Assembly (NCBI GenBank): GCA_947476075.1
Contig: CANJPM010000011.1
Span: 1-34,169, forward strand
Length of the DNA stretch: 34,169 bases
Source of the DNA: Beijerinckiaceae bacterium
GTDB lineage: Bacteria > Pseudomonadota > Alphaproteobacteria > Rhizobiales > Beijerinckiaceae
Reading direction: 5' to 3'
The notes under the pieces are model-generated. The model was not told the origin of the DNA. It saw only the letters and a program-made list of their open reading frames with translations, and searched no databases. Position numbers and translations under genes: made by a program. This document shows, in pieces, positions 27,799-34,169 of the stretch. How positions within the stretch are numbered: the first letter of the stretch is position 1; the number at the start of each line of letters is the position of its first letter.

Positions 27799-27804
27799 AA
27801 TATA
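27799..27804 (-). promoter_or_regulatory. candidate -10 element of ssrA
   Basis: TATATT on the minus strand (27804-27799) lies about 10 nt before the estimated 5' end of the acceptor piece. Only a poor -35 (TCGCAA region) is seen about 16 nt further upstream. This is a by-eye candidate. Confidence 0.35.
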
Positions 27805-27887
27805 GGCGGTCCGCAGCTTTTGCGAAAGGGCGGCGACGAGAAAGAATTGTGGGGAGTGTGGGGAGTGGCGGTGGGGAAGGAAGAATT

Positions 27888-27944
27888 CCCCTCATCCGTC
27901 GTTTGCTGACGCAAACGCCATCTTCTCCCGCAAGCGGGAGAAGG
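27888..27944. repeat. composite palindromic repeat, copy 2 (right half only)
   Basis: CCCCTCATCC (27888-27897) is followed by the hairpin GTTTGC-TGAC-GCAAAC (27901-27916) and CTTCTCCCGC-AA-GCGGGAGAAG (27922-27943), the same order as the right half of the full copies. The left half is missing. A degenerate arm (TCCCTTCTCCCCCA, near 27959-27972) follows toward the response-regulator stop. It lies between ssrA and the fixJ-like gene. Confidence 0.85.
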
Positions 27945-27986
27945 AAGGTTCGGAGCTCTCCCTTCTCCCCCAAGTCCCATTCGTCC

Positions 27987-28601
27987 CTAAGGCGTCACAC
28001 GTCCCAGTTTGACGGCCAGCCGCACGATCGAAGCCACCGAATCAAGCTGGAGCTTTTCCATCAGCTGGGCGCGGTAGCTCTCGACCGTACGGGCGCTGAT
28101 GCCGAGCTGGGTGGCGATGGCCTGGCTGGTCATGCCTTCGGCTACGAGGTCAAATACTTCCATCTCGCGCGGAGTCAGGCGCTCGAAGCGGGTTTCCGCC
28201 TCGCGATTGGCCTGTCGTCCGGCCTGGCGCTCGAAGCGGGAGGCGAGGCTGCGGTTGATGGCGGCCACGAGGCGCACGTCGTCCACCGGTTTCTCGATGA
28301 AATCCTGCGCGCCGGCCTTCAGTCCGGCCACAGCCATAGGCACGTCCGCATGGCCCGAGATCAGCACCACCGGGGCGTCGATGCCGCGCTGGGCGAGTTC
28401 GCGCACGAGCGCAATCCCGTCCGTGCCCGGCATGCGTACGTCGGCGATGACGCATCCGACTTCGCCAGCGCCCGGGGAGGCCAGAAAAGCGTCGGCGCTT
28501 TCGTGAAGCTCCACCTGGTATCCATAGACGCCAAGCATCTCGCCAAGCGCTGAGCGCACGGCCTCCTGATCGTCCACGACCGCAATTTTAGGATGGCTCA
28601 C
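27987..28601 (-). CDS. FixJ/NarL-type response regulator
   Basis: This is a 204-residue two-domain regulator. The receiver domain (about residues 1-120) has the acidic pair VVDDQE, the phosphoacceptor Asp54 in VIADVRMPG, SGHADVP with the switch serine, and EKP with the conserved lysine. The C-terminal LuxR-type helix-turn-helix (about 138-200) reads LTPREMEVFDLVAEGMTSQA, IATQLGISARTVESYRAQLM. The receiver's SGHADVPMAV resembles the FixJ/TodT group. Its ATG lies inside the end of the kinase gene (14-nt overlap), so the kinase is surely the partner. The regulated genes are unknown. Confidence 0.93.
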   Translation of the reverse strand: MSHPKIAVVDDQEAVRSALGEMLGVYGYQVELHESADAFLASPGAGEVGCVIADVRMPGTDGIALVRELAQRGIDAPVVLISGHADVPMAVAGLKAGAQDFIEKPVDDVRLVAAINRSLASRFERQAGRQANREAETRFERLTPREMEVFDLVAEGMTSQAIATQLGISARTVESYRAQLMEKLQLDSVASIVRLAVKLGRVTP

Positions 28602-30276
28602 TGATGTCCCCTTCGAGCAAACCCGGCGCCGCCGGAATAATGAACCTGAATTCGGTCGCCCCTGGCGCTCCGCTCTGGAGCCAGATGCGACCGCCGTGAG
28701 CTTCCACTATGCCGGCGCTAATGGCCAGCCCCAGTCCGAGCCCGTCTTTCTTCGTCGTCGCCAGCGCCTCAAAGACGCGGGCGGCGAATTCTGGATCGAC
28801 GCCGGGGCCGTTGTCGCGCACGGAAAACTCGATCTGCCTGCCGCCGCCTGGGCTATCCTCGCACAATCGCGCCGACAGGGTGACCGCGCCGTCCTTGCGT
28901 CCCTGGCCAGCCAGAGCGGCGATGGAATTGTCCATCAGGTTCATCAGCACCTGCTGAATTTGAATGCGGTCACAATAACAGGCGGGCAGGCCAGGTTGAA
29001 CGTCGCTGGCGATGCCCACACGCTTTTCCACAGCAAGCGGACGCATGAGGGTGAGCGAATCGGCGACGATGGTCGCTGGCATTGTGGGGGCGCGTCCGGG
29101 ATCGCCGCGGCGCAGAAATTCGCGCGTGCTGCGCAGGATCGCTGCGGCATGGTCGATCTGCTCGACGCTGCGGTTGACGTAATCGCGCACGCGCTCGACG
29201 TCGGCGCCCGGCGTTTCAGCGAGCTTCTGGGCTGTGCGGGCGTAGGCGCGGGCCGCTGTCATTGGCTGGTTGATCTCGTGCGACAGCGCCGAGGCCAGTC
29301 CGGTCACAAGGTGAAAGCGGTCGGCGCGTGCGGCTTCCGATTCCTTTTCTTTCAACAATGCCCGCGTGCTGCGCGCAGACCGGCTTGCAGCGTCGCGCTC
29401 GCTGGACACCGCGCCCGCCAGCAGGCCGGTGGCTGTGAGCACCGCCATCACAGTTTGAAAATTGGTGAAGGCGTTGGCGTCGTAGCCAAACAGGTTGAGG
29501 GCGGCCAGCAGCGCTAATTGCGTCGAGGCCAGCGTGATGCAGGCGCCGTCTAGCCCATTGCGCAGGGCGGCGAACACAATCGGCAGGAACAGGAAATAGA
29601 ACGCCTGATAGGCGCGTTGATCGCCCTCGCGCAGCACGAATGTGATGGCGGCGGCCGCCACCAGAGTGGTCGCCGCTACGCCCGCCACGAAAGACATATC
29701 AGTCAATTGCGTTCGCACGCGCGCCCGCGACGAGCGCAACACAAGCGGCGTCACCACGGCGATGCCGATGAGATCGCCCACAAGCATCGGCAACCAGTCC
29801 TGCATCGCCTGCGCAAAGTCGACCGAGCCGGTGCCGACCAGAAAAATGTTGAGGCACATGCCGACGGCGACCGCGCCGCCAAGCGCGGCGCTCAGAAGCA
29901 ATGCGACGTCGCGCACCCGCTCCAGACGCGCATCAAGATGAAGCGCGCGGGCGATTTCAGCCACCGCCACATAGCCAAGCGTAACGATTGCAGCGATAAC
30001 GACGGAATGAGGCGTTTGCGCCAAACCGCCGCCGAGCAAAGATTCAGCAAGGATTGCGCCCACGAACAAAGCGAACGCGGCGATTCTGCTGCCGCGCAGA
30101 AGCCCGGCGAACAAAACCCCGAGACCAGGGTTCCATGCGGTGACGGGAACGCCGCGATATTCCTGAATGGCGCTGATCCATTCCAGAGCCAGATAGATCG
30201 CCACCAGCCCCACGAGCTGGAACGCTCGCATGAGCGCTGGTTTCATCTGCGGAGCCGTCGTCTTTTTCGTCGTCAA
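28588..30276 (-). CDS. MASE1-type membrane sensor histidine kinase
   Basis: This 562-residue kinase begins with about eight hydrophobic segments (about residues 17-290) resembling a MASE1 sensor domain (LEWISAIQEYRGVPVTAWNP and GLGVLFAGLL are typical). A short coiled-coil leads to the dimerisation/phosphoacceptor helix ALSHEINQPMTAARAYARTA with His333. The ATPase part has NLMDNSIAAL (N box), VRDNGPGVDPE (G1) and KKDGLGLGLAISAGIVEAHGG (G2). No PAS domain or cytoplasmic sensor is seen, so the signal is probably membrane-associated. I favour the TTG at 30276, which has GGAG at good spacing. ATG at 30246 is an alternative. It overlaps the response regulator gene. Confidence 0.92.
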   Translation of the reverse strand: MTTKKTTAPQMKPALMRAFQLVGLVAIYLALEWISAIQEYRGVPVTAWNPGLGVLFAGLLRGSRIAAFALFVGAILAESLLGGGLAQTPHSVVIAAIVTLGYVAVAEIARALHLDARLERVRDVALLLSAALGGAVAVGMCLNIFLVGTGSVDFAQAMQDWLPMLVGDLIGIAVVTPLVLRSSRARVRTQLTDMSFVAGVAATTLVAAAAITFVLREGDQRAYQAFYFLFLPIVFAALRNGLDGACITLASTQLALLAALNLFGYDANAFTNFQTVMAVLTATGLLAGAVSSERDAASRSARSTRALLKEKESEAARADRFHLVTGLASALSHEINQPMTAARAYARTAQKLAETPGADVERVRDYVNRSVEQIDHAAAILRSTREFLRRGDPGRAPTMPATIVADSLTLMRPLAVEKRVGIASDVQPGLPACYCDRIQIQQVLMNLMDNSIAALAGQGRKDGAVTLSARLCEDSPGGGRQIEFSVRDNGPGVDPEFAARVFEALATTKKDGLGLGLAISAGIVEAHGGRIWLQSGAPGATEFRFIIPAAPGLLEGDISEPS

Positions 30277-30321
30277 AGCTGTCTCCGCCCGGTTCTGCTT
30301 TTTGCGTAACCGGGCGCCAGC

Positions 30322-31149
30322 TTAACCCAAAGGCGCGACAGTGTCTTTGATGGTGACGCGCTTCATCAGCCGGCGCTGTGTGGTTGGAAAATCCGTGCGG
30401 GCGTGGCTGGTGCAGCGATTGTCCCAGATCAGCGTATCGCCTACGCGCCATTGGTGGCTGTAAACGTTGGCCGGGTTCTCCAAAACGTCGCAGAGCTGCG
30501 CGATCAGGGCGCGGCTGTCGTCTTCCGACAGGCCTTCGATCTGGTCTGTCATCAGGCGGCAAACCGACAGCGAACGCTTGTCGTTTTCAGGAATGCGGCG
30601 CACCAGCGGATGGGTGTAATGGGGACGCTCTTGCGCCTCCGCCCTGTTCTCGCGCTGCGTCTCGCCATATTGAAACGAATGGGTGGCGAGCAATCCCTCA
30701 AGCCGCTTTTGCAGAGCCGGAGAAAGGGATTCATAAGCTGCGACATTGTTGGAGAACATCGTGTCGCCGCCAGCGTCGGGAATCTCGACCGCATGCAGGG
30801 CTGCGCCCTTTGCCGGAGTTTCCCGGTAGATCTGGTCGATGTGGAAAGCCATTTCGCCGTCCGGCAATTGGCCCACGGGCTTGCCGTCTTCGCGGATGTT
30901 GGAGATGACCATGATGTCGTCGCGGCCCGAAAGCGGGGAGACCATGCGCGACTTGCCGATGGCGCCGAAACATTCTCCCAGCTTCACGAGATCGGCGTCC
31001 GCAATGGTCTGGTCGCGGATCAAAAGCAGGTGATGCTTCAGGAAGGCTTCATGCAGGGCGACGGCGGACGTCTGCGAGATGTCGCGCACGTCCAGGCCGA
31101 TGATTTGCGCGCCGAGCGCGGCGTCCAGCGGCCTTACGGTCAAGCTCAT
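30322..31149 (-). CDS. TauD/TfdA-family Fe(II)/2-oxoglutarate dioxygenase
   Basis: This 275-residue oxygenase couples 2-oxoglutarate decarboxylation to hydroxylation of a small substrate. The iron triad is complete: FHIDQIYRE gives His103 and Asp105, and WDNRCTSHARTDF gives His249. QRRLMKRVTIKD carries the arginine that binds the 2-oxoglutarate carboxylate. Family members act on taurine, phenoxyacetates, alkyl sulfates and others. The substrate cannot be read from this sequence. The gene is divergent from a TctC-type binding protein gene with 175 nt between starts, sharing a possible control region. Confidence 0.93.
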   Translation of the reverse strand: MSLTVRPLDAALGAQIIGLDVRDISQTSAVALHEAFLKHHLLLIRDQTIADADLVKLGECFGAIGKSRMVSPLSGRDDIMVISNIREDGKPVGQLPDGEMAFHIDQIYRETPAKGAALHAVEIPDAGGDTMFSNNVAAYESLSPALQKRLEGLLATHSFQYGETQRENRAEAQERPHYTHPLVRRIPENDKRSLSVCRLMTDQIEGLSEDDSRALIAQLCDVLENPANVYSHQWRVGDTLIWDNRCTSHARTDFPTTQRRLMKRVTIKDTVAPLG

Positions 31150-31190
31150 TGTTTCTCCCTTTCATCGTTTGTGCTGGCCGCAATCTAGCC

Positions 31191-31307
31191 ACGGATGCGC
31201 GGATGTCCACTGTCTGGGCGCCGCGCAACGCGCTACGGATGCGGGGCTTCCACCTCTCGTCCTTGCCAATTCCCGCTCATTCAGGATAGCTGCGTCCAAT
31301 CAACGCA
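31191..31307. promoter_or_regulatory. candidate operator elements in a divergent promoter region
   Basis: ACGGATGCG occurs at 31191-31199 and 31235-31243 (44 bp apart) within imperfect 19-20 bp repeats that both end in CCAC. An inverted repeat TGCGT-N7-ACGCA lies at 31291-31307, 18-34 bp before the TctC-like ATG. GATGCG is common to the repeats and, inverted, to the dyad (ACGCATC). This suggests a regulator with several binding sites, possibly LysR- or GntR-like, but no regulator gene is adjacent in the window. Confidence 0.4.
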
Positions 31308-31324
31308 TCACGTCGGGAGAAAAC

Positions 31325-32356
31325 ATGAAATCGCTCGCGCTCGCCGCAATGACCGCCTGCTGCGCCTTTGGCGCCAGCGCAAACGCTCAACAGGACGATG
31401 TCGCCGCGTTTTATCGGGGCAAGAACGTATCGATCCTTGTCGGCTCTTCAACCGGCGGGGGCTATGATTTGTATGCCCGTCTCATCAGCCGCCACATGAG
31501 CAAGCATCTGCCGGGCGCGCCTGGTTTCATCGTCTCCAACATGCCCGGCGCCGGCGGCAATGTGGCGGCCGCCAACATCGCCAATGTGGCGCCCAAGGAC
31601 GGCACGGCAATTGGCGCGATCTTCATGGGCGCGGTGGTGGAGCCTTTGTTCAGCGGCACCAAGCGGGCGACCCATCATCCCACGAAGTTTCATTACATCG
31701 GCAGCGCCAACACTGATTATTACGTGTGCCTTGTGCGCGGCGATTCCGACGTGAAATCGTTCGGCGACGTGTTTGAGAAGGAGCTTGTGGTGGGCGCCAG
31801 CGCGGGCGGCGCCTCGACGCGCGACTTTGCGCTGCTGCTGAAAAACGTGCTCGGCGCCAAGCTCAAAATCGTCGCCGGCTATCCCGGAACGCGCGAGATC
31901 AACCTTGCGATCGAGAAGGGCGAAGTGGCGGGCGGTTGCGGCCAGAGCTGGTCGTCGGTGGCGGCGATCTATCAGGGCGCTTTTGACGAGGGACGCATCA
32001 AGGCGCTCGTGCAGGAAGATTCCACCGGCTATCCCGAACTCAACAAAAAGGGCGTGCCGCTGGCGCGCGCCTTCGCCAAAACCGAAGAGCAGAAGCAGAT
32101 CCTCGATCTCGTCTATAGCCAGACCGCGTTCAGCCGCCCCTATGTGGTGGCGATGGAAACGCCGTCCGCCCGCGTGGCTGCGCTGCGCAAAGCGTTTATG
32201 GACACGATGGCCGACAAGGAGCTTGTGGCCGAGGCGGCGAAAATGAAAGTCGACGCTGACCCGGTGTCGGGCGAAGAGCTGCAAAAGAAAGTTGAAGCGA
32301 TCTACGCCACCCCGCCCGACATCGTCGAAAAGGCGCGCAAGGCGATGGAGCCATAG
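31325..32356 (+). CDS. Bug/TctC-type periplasmic solute-binding protein
   Basis: This 343-residue protein has a signal peptide (MKSLALAAMTACCAFGASANA, residues 1-21) and the Bug/TctC fold. KNVSILVGSSTGGGYDLYAR corresponds to the first binding loop, VSNMPGAGGNVAAANIANVA to the second, and DGTAIGAIF and GCGQSW follow. These proteins bind carboxylates or aromatic acids, either for tripartite tricarboxylate transporters or as sensors. The membrane partners TctA and TctB are not in the window, as is usual for orphan Bug proteins. The ATG at 31325 has GGGAG 7-11 nt upstream. The much longer in-frame extension to 31079 has no signal peptide and overlaps the divergent dioxygenase gene. Confidence 0.93.
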   Translation: MKSLALAAMTACCAFGASANAQQDDVAAFYRGKNVSILVGSSTGGGYDLYARLISRHMSKHLPGAPGFIVSNMPGAGGNVAAANIANVAPKDGTAIGAIFMGAVVEPLFSGTKRATHHPTKFHYIGSANTDYYVCLVRGDSDVKSFGDVFEKELVVGASAGGASTRDFALLLKNVLGAKLKIVAGYPGTREINLAIEKGEVAGGCGQSWSSVAAIYQGAFDEGRIKALVQEDSTGYPELNKKGVPLARAFAKTEEQKQILDLVYSQTAFSRPYVVAMETPSARVAALRKAFMDTMADKELVAEAAKMKVDADPVSGEELQKKVEAIYATPPDIVEKARKAMEP

Positions 32357-32366
32357 GGCTTTTCTT

Positions 32367-32393
32367 CCCTTCTCCCGCATCGCGGGAGAAGGG
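32367..32393. repeat. single hairpin related to the composite repeat (copy 3)
   Basis: CCCTTCTCCCGC (32367-32378) pairs with GCGGGAGAAGGG (32382-32393) around ATC, starting 10 nt after the TctC-like stop. It is the end hairpin of the composite repeat without the internal parts. It could stall or end transcription before the Rieske gene, but there is no T tract after it. Confidence 0.85.
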
Positions 32394-32505
32394 AATCCCA
32401 AACATGGCTTTGATCCAGCGCAAGGCGCGTCCGAGTCCAGCCGCCTAGTTTCTCTCATACGGAACATCGTTCCACATGGAAGAACGAAAAGGCGAGGACA
32501 GCGTT

Positions 32506-33792
32506 ATGCTCAGCAGGGAACAGAACGAACTTGTGACGCAAACAGGGCCGGGGACGGCGATGGGCGATCTTTTTCGCTGCTATTGGCTGCCGATCCTGCT
32601 GGCCGAAGAGCTGCCCGAGGCCGATTGCGCGCCGGTGCGGGTCAAGGTTCTCTCCGAGCGCCTGATCGCGTTTCGCGACAGCGAGGGCAAGCTTGGGTTG
32701 ATCGACGAATTCTGCCCCCATCGCGGGGCCTCGCTCTGGTTTGCGCGCAACGAAGAATGCGGATTGCGCTGCCCCTATCACGGCTGGAAATTCGACGTGA
32801 GCGGCCAATGCGTCGACGTGCCGTCCGAGCCCGCAGAATCGGGCTACGCAAACAAGATCAAAGTCACGTCCTATCCCGTGATTGAAAAGGGCGGCGTGAT
32901 CTGGACCTATATGGGCAAGCCTGAAAACAAGCCCGAAGAGCCCAATTACGAGTTCGCAATCGTTCCGCGCGAACAGAGCTTCATGTCCAAGCGCTTTCAG
33001 GATTGCAATTGGTTGCAGGCGCTGGAGGGCGGCATCGATTCATCGCACGTTTCCTTTCTGCATCGCGGCGACGTGAAATCCGATCCGCTGTTCAGGGACG
33101 CCGGCGGCAACAAGTATAATCTCATAGATCTGTCGCCGGTGTTCGAGGTGATCGAAAACGACGGCGGCCTGTTCATCGGCGCGCGGCGCATGGCCGAGGA
33201 CAATCAATATTACTGGCGCATCACGCCCTGGCTGATGCCCTGCTACACAGCGGTTCCCCCGCGTGGCGATTATCCGATGCACGGGCATTTCTGGGTGCCG
33301 ATCGACGACAATACCTGCTGGGCCTGGAGCTTTGATTACCACCCCGTGCGCGCGCTCACCGAGGCTGAAGTGGGCCATATGAGAGCGGGCAAGGGCGTGC
33401 ATGTGAAATACATTCCCGGCACCTATATGCCGCTGGCCAACAAGGACAATGATTACCTGATGGACCGCGCGGCCCAGAAGGCGGGCGCGACCTATAGCGG
33501 CATTGAGGGCATCGGCGCGCAGGACGCCTCATTGCAGGAAAGCATGGGGCCGGTCGTCGACCGCACGAAGGAAAATCTGGTGGGTTGCGACAATGGCATC
33601 ATCATGGCGCGCCATAAGCTGATGCGCGCTGCAAAGGCGCTGCGCGACAAGGGCGAACTGCCGCCCGCCCGCACGCCCGGGCAGCAGGCGGTGCGCGCCA
33701 CCGCAATCTTGCTGAAGCGCGAAGTGCACTTCCGCGACGGCGCCAGGGAAGCGCTGAAAGCAAAGAAGGGCGTGCCGCAGTCAAGCGTTTGA
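32506..33792 (+). CDS. Rieske-type aromatic ring-hydroxylating oxygenase, catalytic subunit
   Basis: This 428-residue oxygenase resembles phthalate 4,5-dioxygenase-type single-subunit enzymes. The Rieske 2Fe-2S site is complete: FCPHRGASLWF (Cys70, His72) and LRCPYHGWKF (Cys89, His92). The mononuclear iron region reads GGIDSSHVSFLH, giving Asp178, His181 and His186. A flavin/ferredoxin reductase partner is needed but is not in the window. I chose the ATG at 32506 (MLSREQNELV), which has AAGGCGAGG 8 nt upstream and is the usual N-terminus of this group. The ATG at 32476 adds ten residues. The substrate is unknown, probably an aromatic carboxylate or ether. Confidence 0.93.
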   Translation: MLSREQNELVTQTGPGTAMGDLFRCYWLPILLAEELPEADCAPVRVKVLSERLIAFRDSEGKLGLIDEFCPHRGASLWFARNEECGLRCPYHGWKFDVSGQCVDVPSEPAESGYANKIKVTSYPVIEKGGVIWTYMGKPENKPEEPNYEFAIVPREQSFMSKRFQDCNWLQALEGGIDSSHVSFLHRGDVKSDPLFRDAGGNKYNLIDLSPVFEVIENDGGLFIGARRMAEDNQYYWRITPWLMPCYTAVPPRGDYPMHGHFWVPIDDNTCWAWSFDYHPVRALTEAEVGHMRAGKGVHVKYIPGTYMPLANKDNDYLMDRAAQKAGATYSGIEGIGAQDASLQESMGPVVDRTKENLVGCDNGIIMARHKLMRAAKALRDKGELPPARTPGQQAVRATAILLKREVHFRDGAREALKAKKGVPQSSV

Positions 33793-33805
33793 GGGATGCT
33801 TTCTT

Positions 33806-33932
33806 CCTTCTCCCGCAAAGCGGGAGAAGGTGGCATGCGGAGCATGACGGATGAGGGTTTCTTGCTTGCGAGACCGCCCTCATCCGGCTTTTGCTGACGC
33901 AAAACCCACCTTCTCCCGCAAAGCGGGAGAAG
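33806..33932. repeat. composite palindromic repeat, copy 4 (full length)
   Basis: This copy has the same layout as that at 13335. The end hairpins are CCTTCTCCCGC-AAA-GCGGGAGAAGG at 33806-33830 and again up to about 33932. Inside are CATGC-GGA-GCATG (33834-33846), CGGATGAGGG (33848-33857) pairing with CCCTCATCCG (33877-33886), and TTTTGC-TGAC-GCAAAA (33889-33904). Compared with copy 1 the short GGA hairpin differs by paired changes that keep the stem. It lies after the Rieske gene. Confidence 0.92.
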
Positions 33933-33995
33933 GAAGAAAGAGGCCGTTAATGTGATCTCCAGCGTTGTCGATTATGCTGCGCACTGGAGATGTCC

Positions 33996-34169
33996 ATGAC
34001 CAAGCCGCTCAGCCTGCCCAGCTTCCTGCTCAGCCTCGGCGTCATGGGTATTGCGAGTCTGGCGTGGTTCGCCCTTATCGGCGGGCTTGTCTTCGCCCTC
34101 GCCTATGCAGCGCAGGGCGAGGCGGGCGTTCGGGCGCTGGCGGAGCTGATTGATCCATCGCGCCTGACG
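33996..34169 (+). CDS. putative membrane protein, N-terminal part (cut by window end)
   Basis: The ATG at 33996, with GGAG 6 nt upstream, opens a frame that runs to the last base (58 codons so far). It begins MTKPLSLPSFLLSLG, followed by a hydrophobic segment (about residues 11-41, with MGIASLAWFALIGGLVFALA) that looks like a transmembrane helix. The ATG at 33990 is too close to the ribosome site to be the start. No family is recognised from this fragment. Confidence 0.65.
   Translation, partial: MTKPLSLPSFLLSLGVMGIASLAWFALIGGLVFALAYAAQGEAGVRALAELIDPSRLT

Noticed and set aside
27602-27973. 123-residue minus-strand frame covering the tmRNA region
   Set aside because: It overlaps the structured ssrA gene and the palindromic repeat, has low-complexity repeat-derived residues, and shows no protein motif.
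31079-31324. N-terminal extension of the TctC-like protein back to 31079
   Set aside because: It would overlap the divergent dioxygenase gene and bury a clear signal peptide that starts at 31325 with a good ribosome site.
33965-34153. 62-residue plus-strand frame near the window end
   Set aside because: The overlapping frame from 33996 has a better ribosome site, a transmembrane-like segment and stays open to the window end. The other frame is Arg/Gly-rich and lacks features.

Overview
The window looks like a chromosomal segment from a GC-rich alphaproteobacterium, most likely Hyphomicrobiales (Rhizobiales). Three things support this. The first is the cell-division order murC-murB-ddl-ftsQ-ftsA-ftsZ-lpxC-bamD-recN-ligA. 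The second is a circularly permuted tmRNA gene with the tag ANDNYAPVAVAA. The third is an alpha-type SspB followed by DUF4169 and ribbon-helix-helix genes. I cannot name the genus from sequence alone.

Region 1 (1-13319) is the end of the division/cell-wall cluster, all on the plus strand. It runs from the 3' part of murC through murB, a cupin gene, ddl, ftsQ, ftsA and ftsZ (ending at a strong terminator), then lpxC, bamD, recN and ligA. Several junctions are 4-nt stop/start overlaps, implying translational coupling. The cupin between murB and ddl is the odd member.

Region 2 (13320-19366) starts with a composite palindromic repeat. An aminopeptidase P gene and prmA follow on the minus strand, divergent from a UvrD/PcrA-type helicase gene. 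A short SWIB-domain gene with its own terminator comes next.

Region 3 (19400-22600) holds a structured intergenic repeat, a minus-strand pair (dienelactone hydrolase coupled to a small exported cysteine-rich protein), an exported two-domain rhodanese, and a phage-lysin-like GH19 gene. Two very AT-rich islands lie at the outer edges of the rhodanese/GH19 pair.

Region 4 (22700-30280) holds a long AsmA-family gene (TTG start), then on the minus strand sspB-DUF4169-RHH, the permuted ssrA gene immediately upstream of sspB, and a MASE1-type histidine kinase overlapping a FixJ/NarL-type response regulator. tmRNA adds the degradation tag to stalled nascent chains and SspB delivers tagged proteins to ClpXP, so ssrA and sspB form a functional pair.

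Region 5 (30300-34169) looks catabolic: a TauD/TfdA-type Fe(II)/2-oxoglutarate dioxygenase, a divergent Bug/TctC-type binding protein, a Rieske oxygenase, another copy of the composite repeat, and the start of a membrane protein cut by the window edge.

I found no CRISPR array, transposase, integrase or tRNA gene. The most distinctive non-coding signals are the permuted tmRNA beside sspB and a repeat family whose copies show compensatory base changes in two hairpins. No clearly new multi-gene system is evident.
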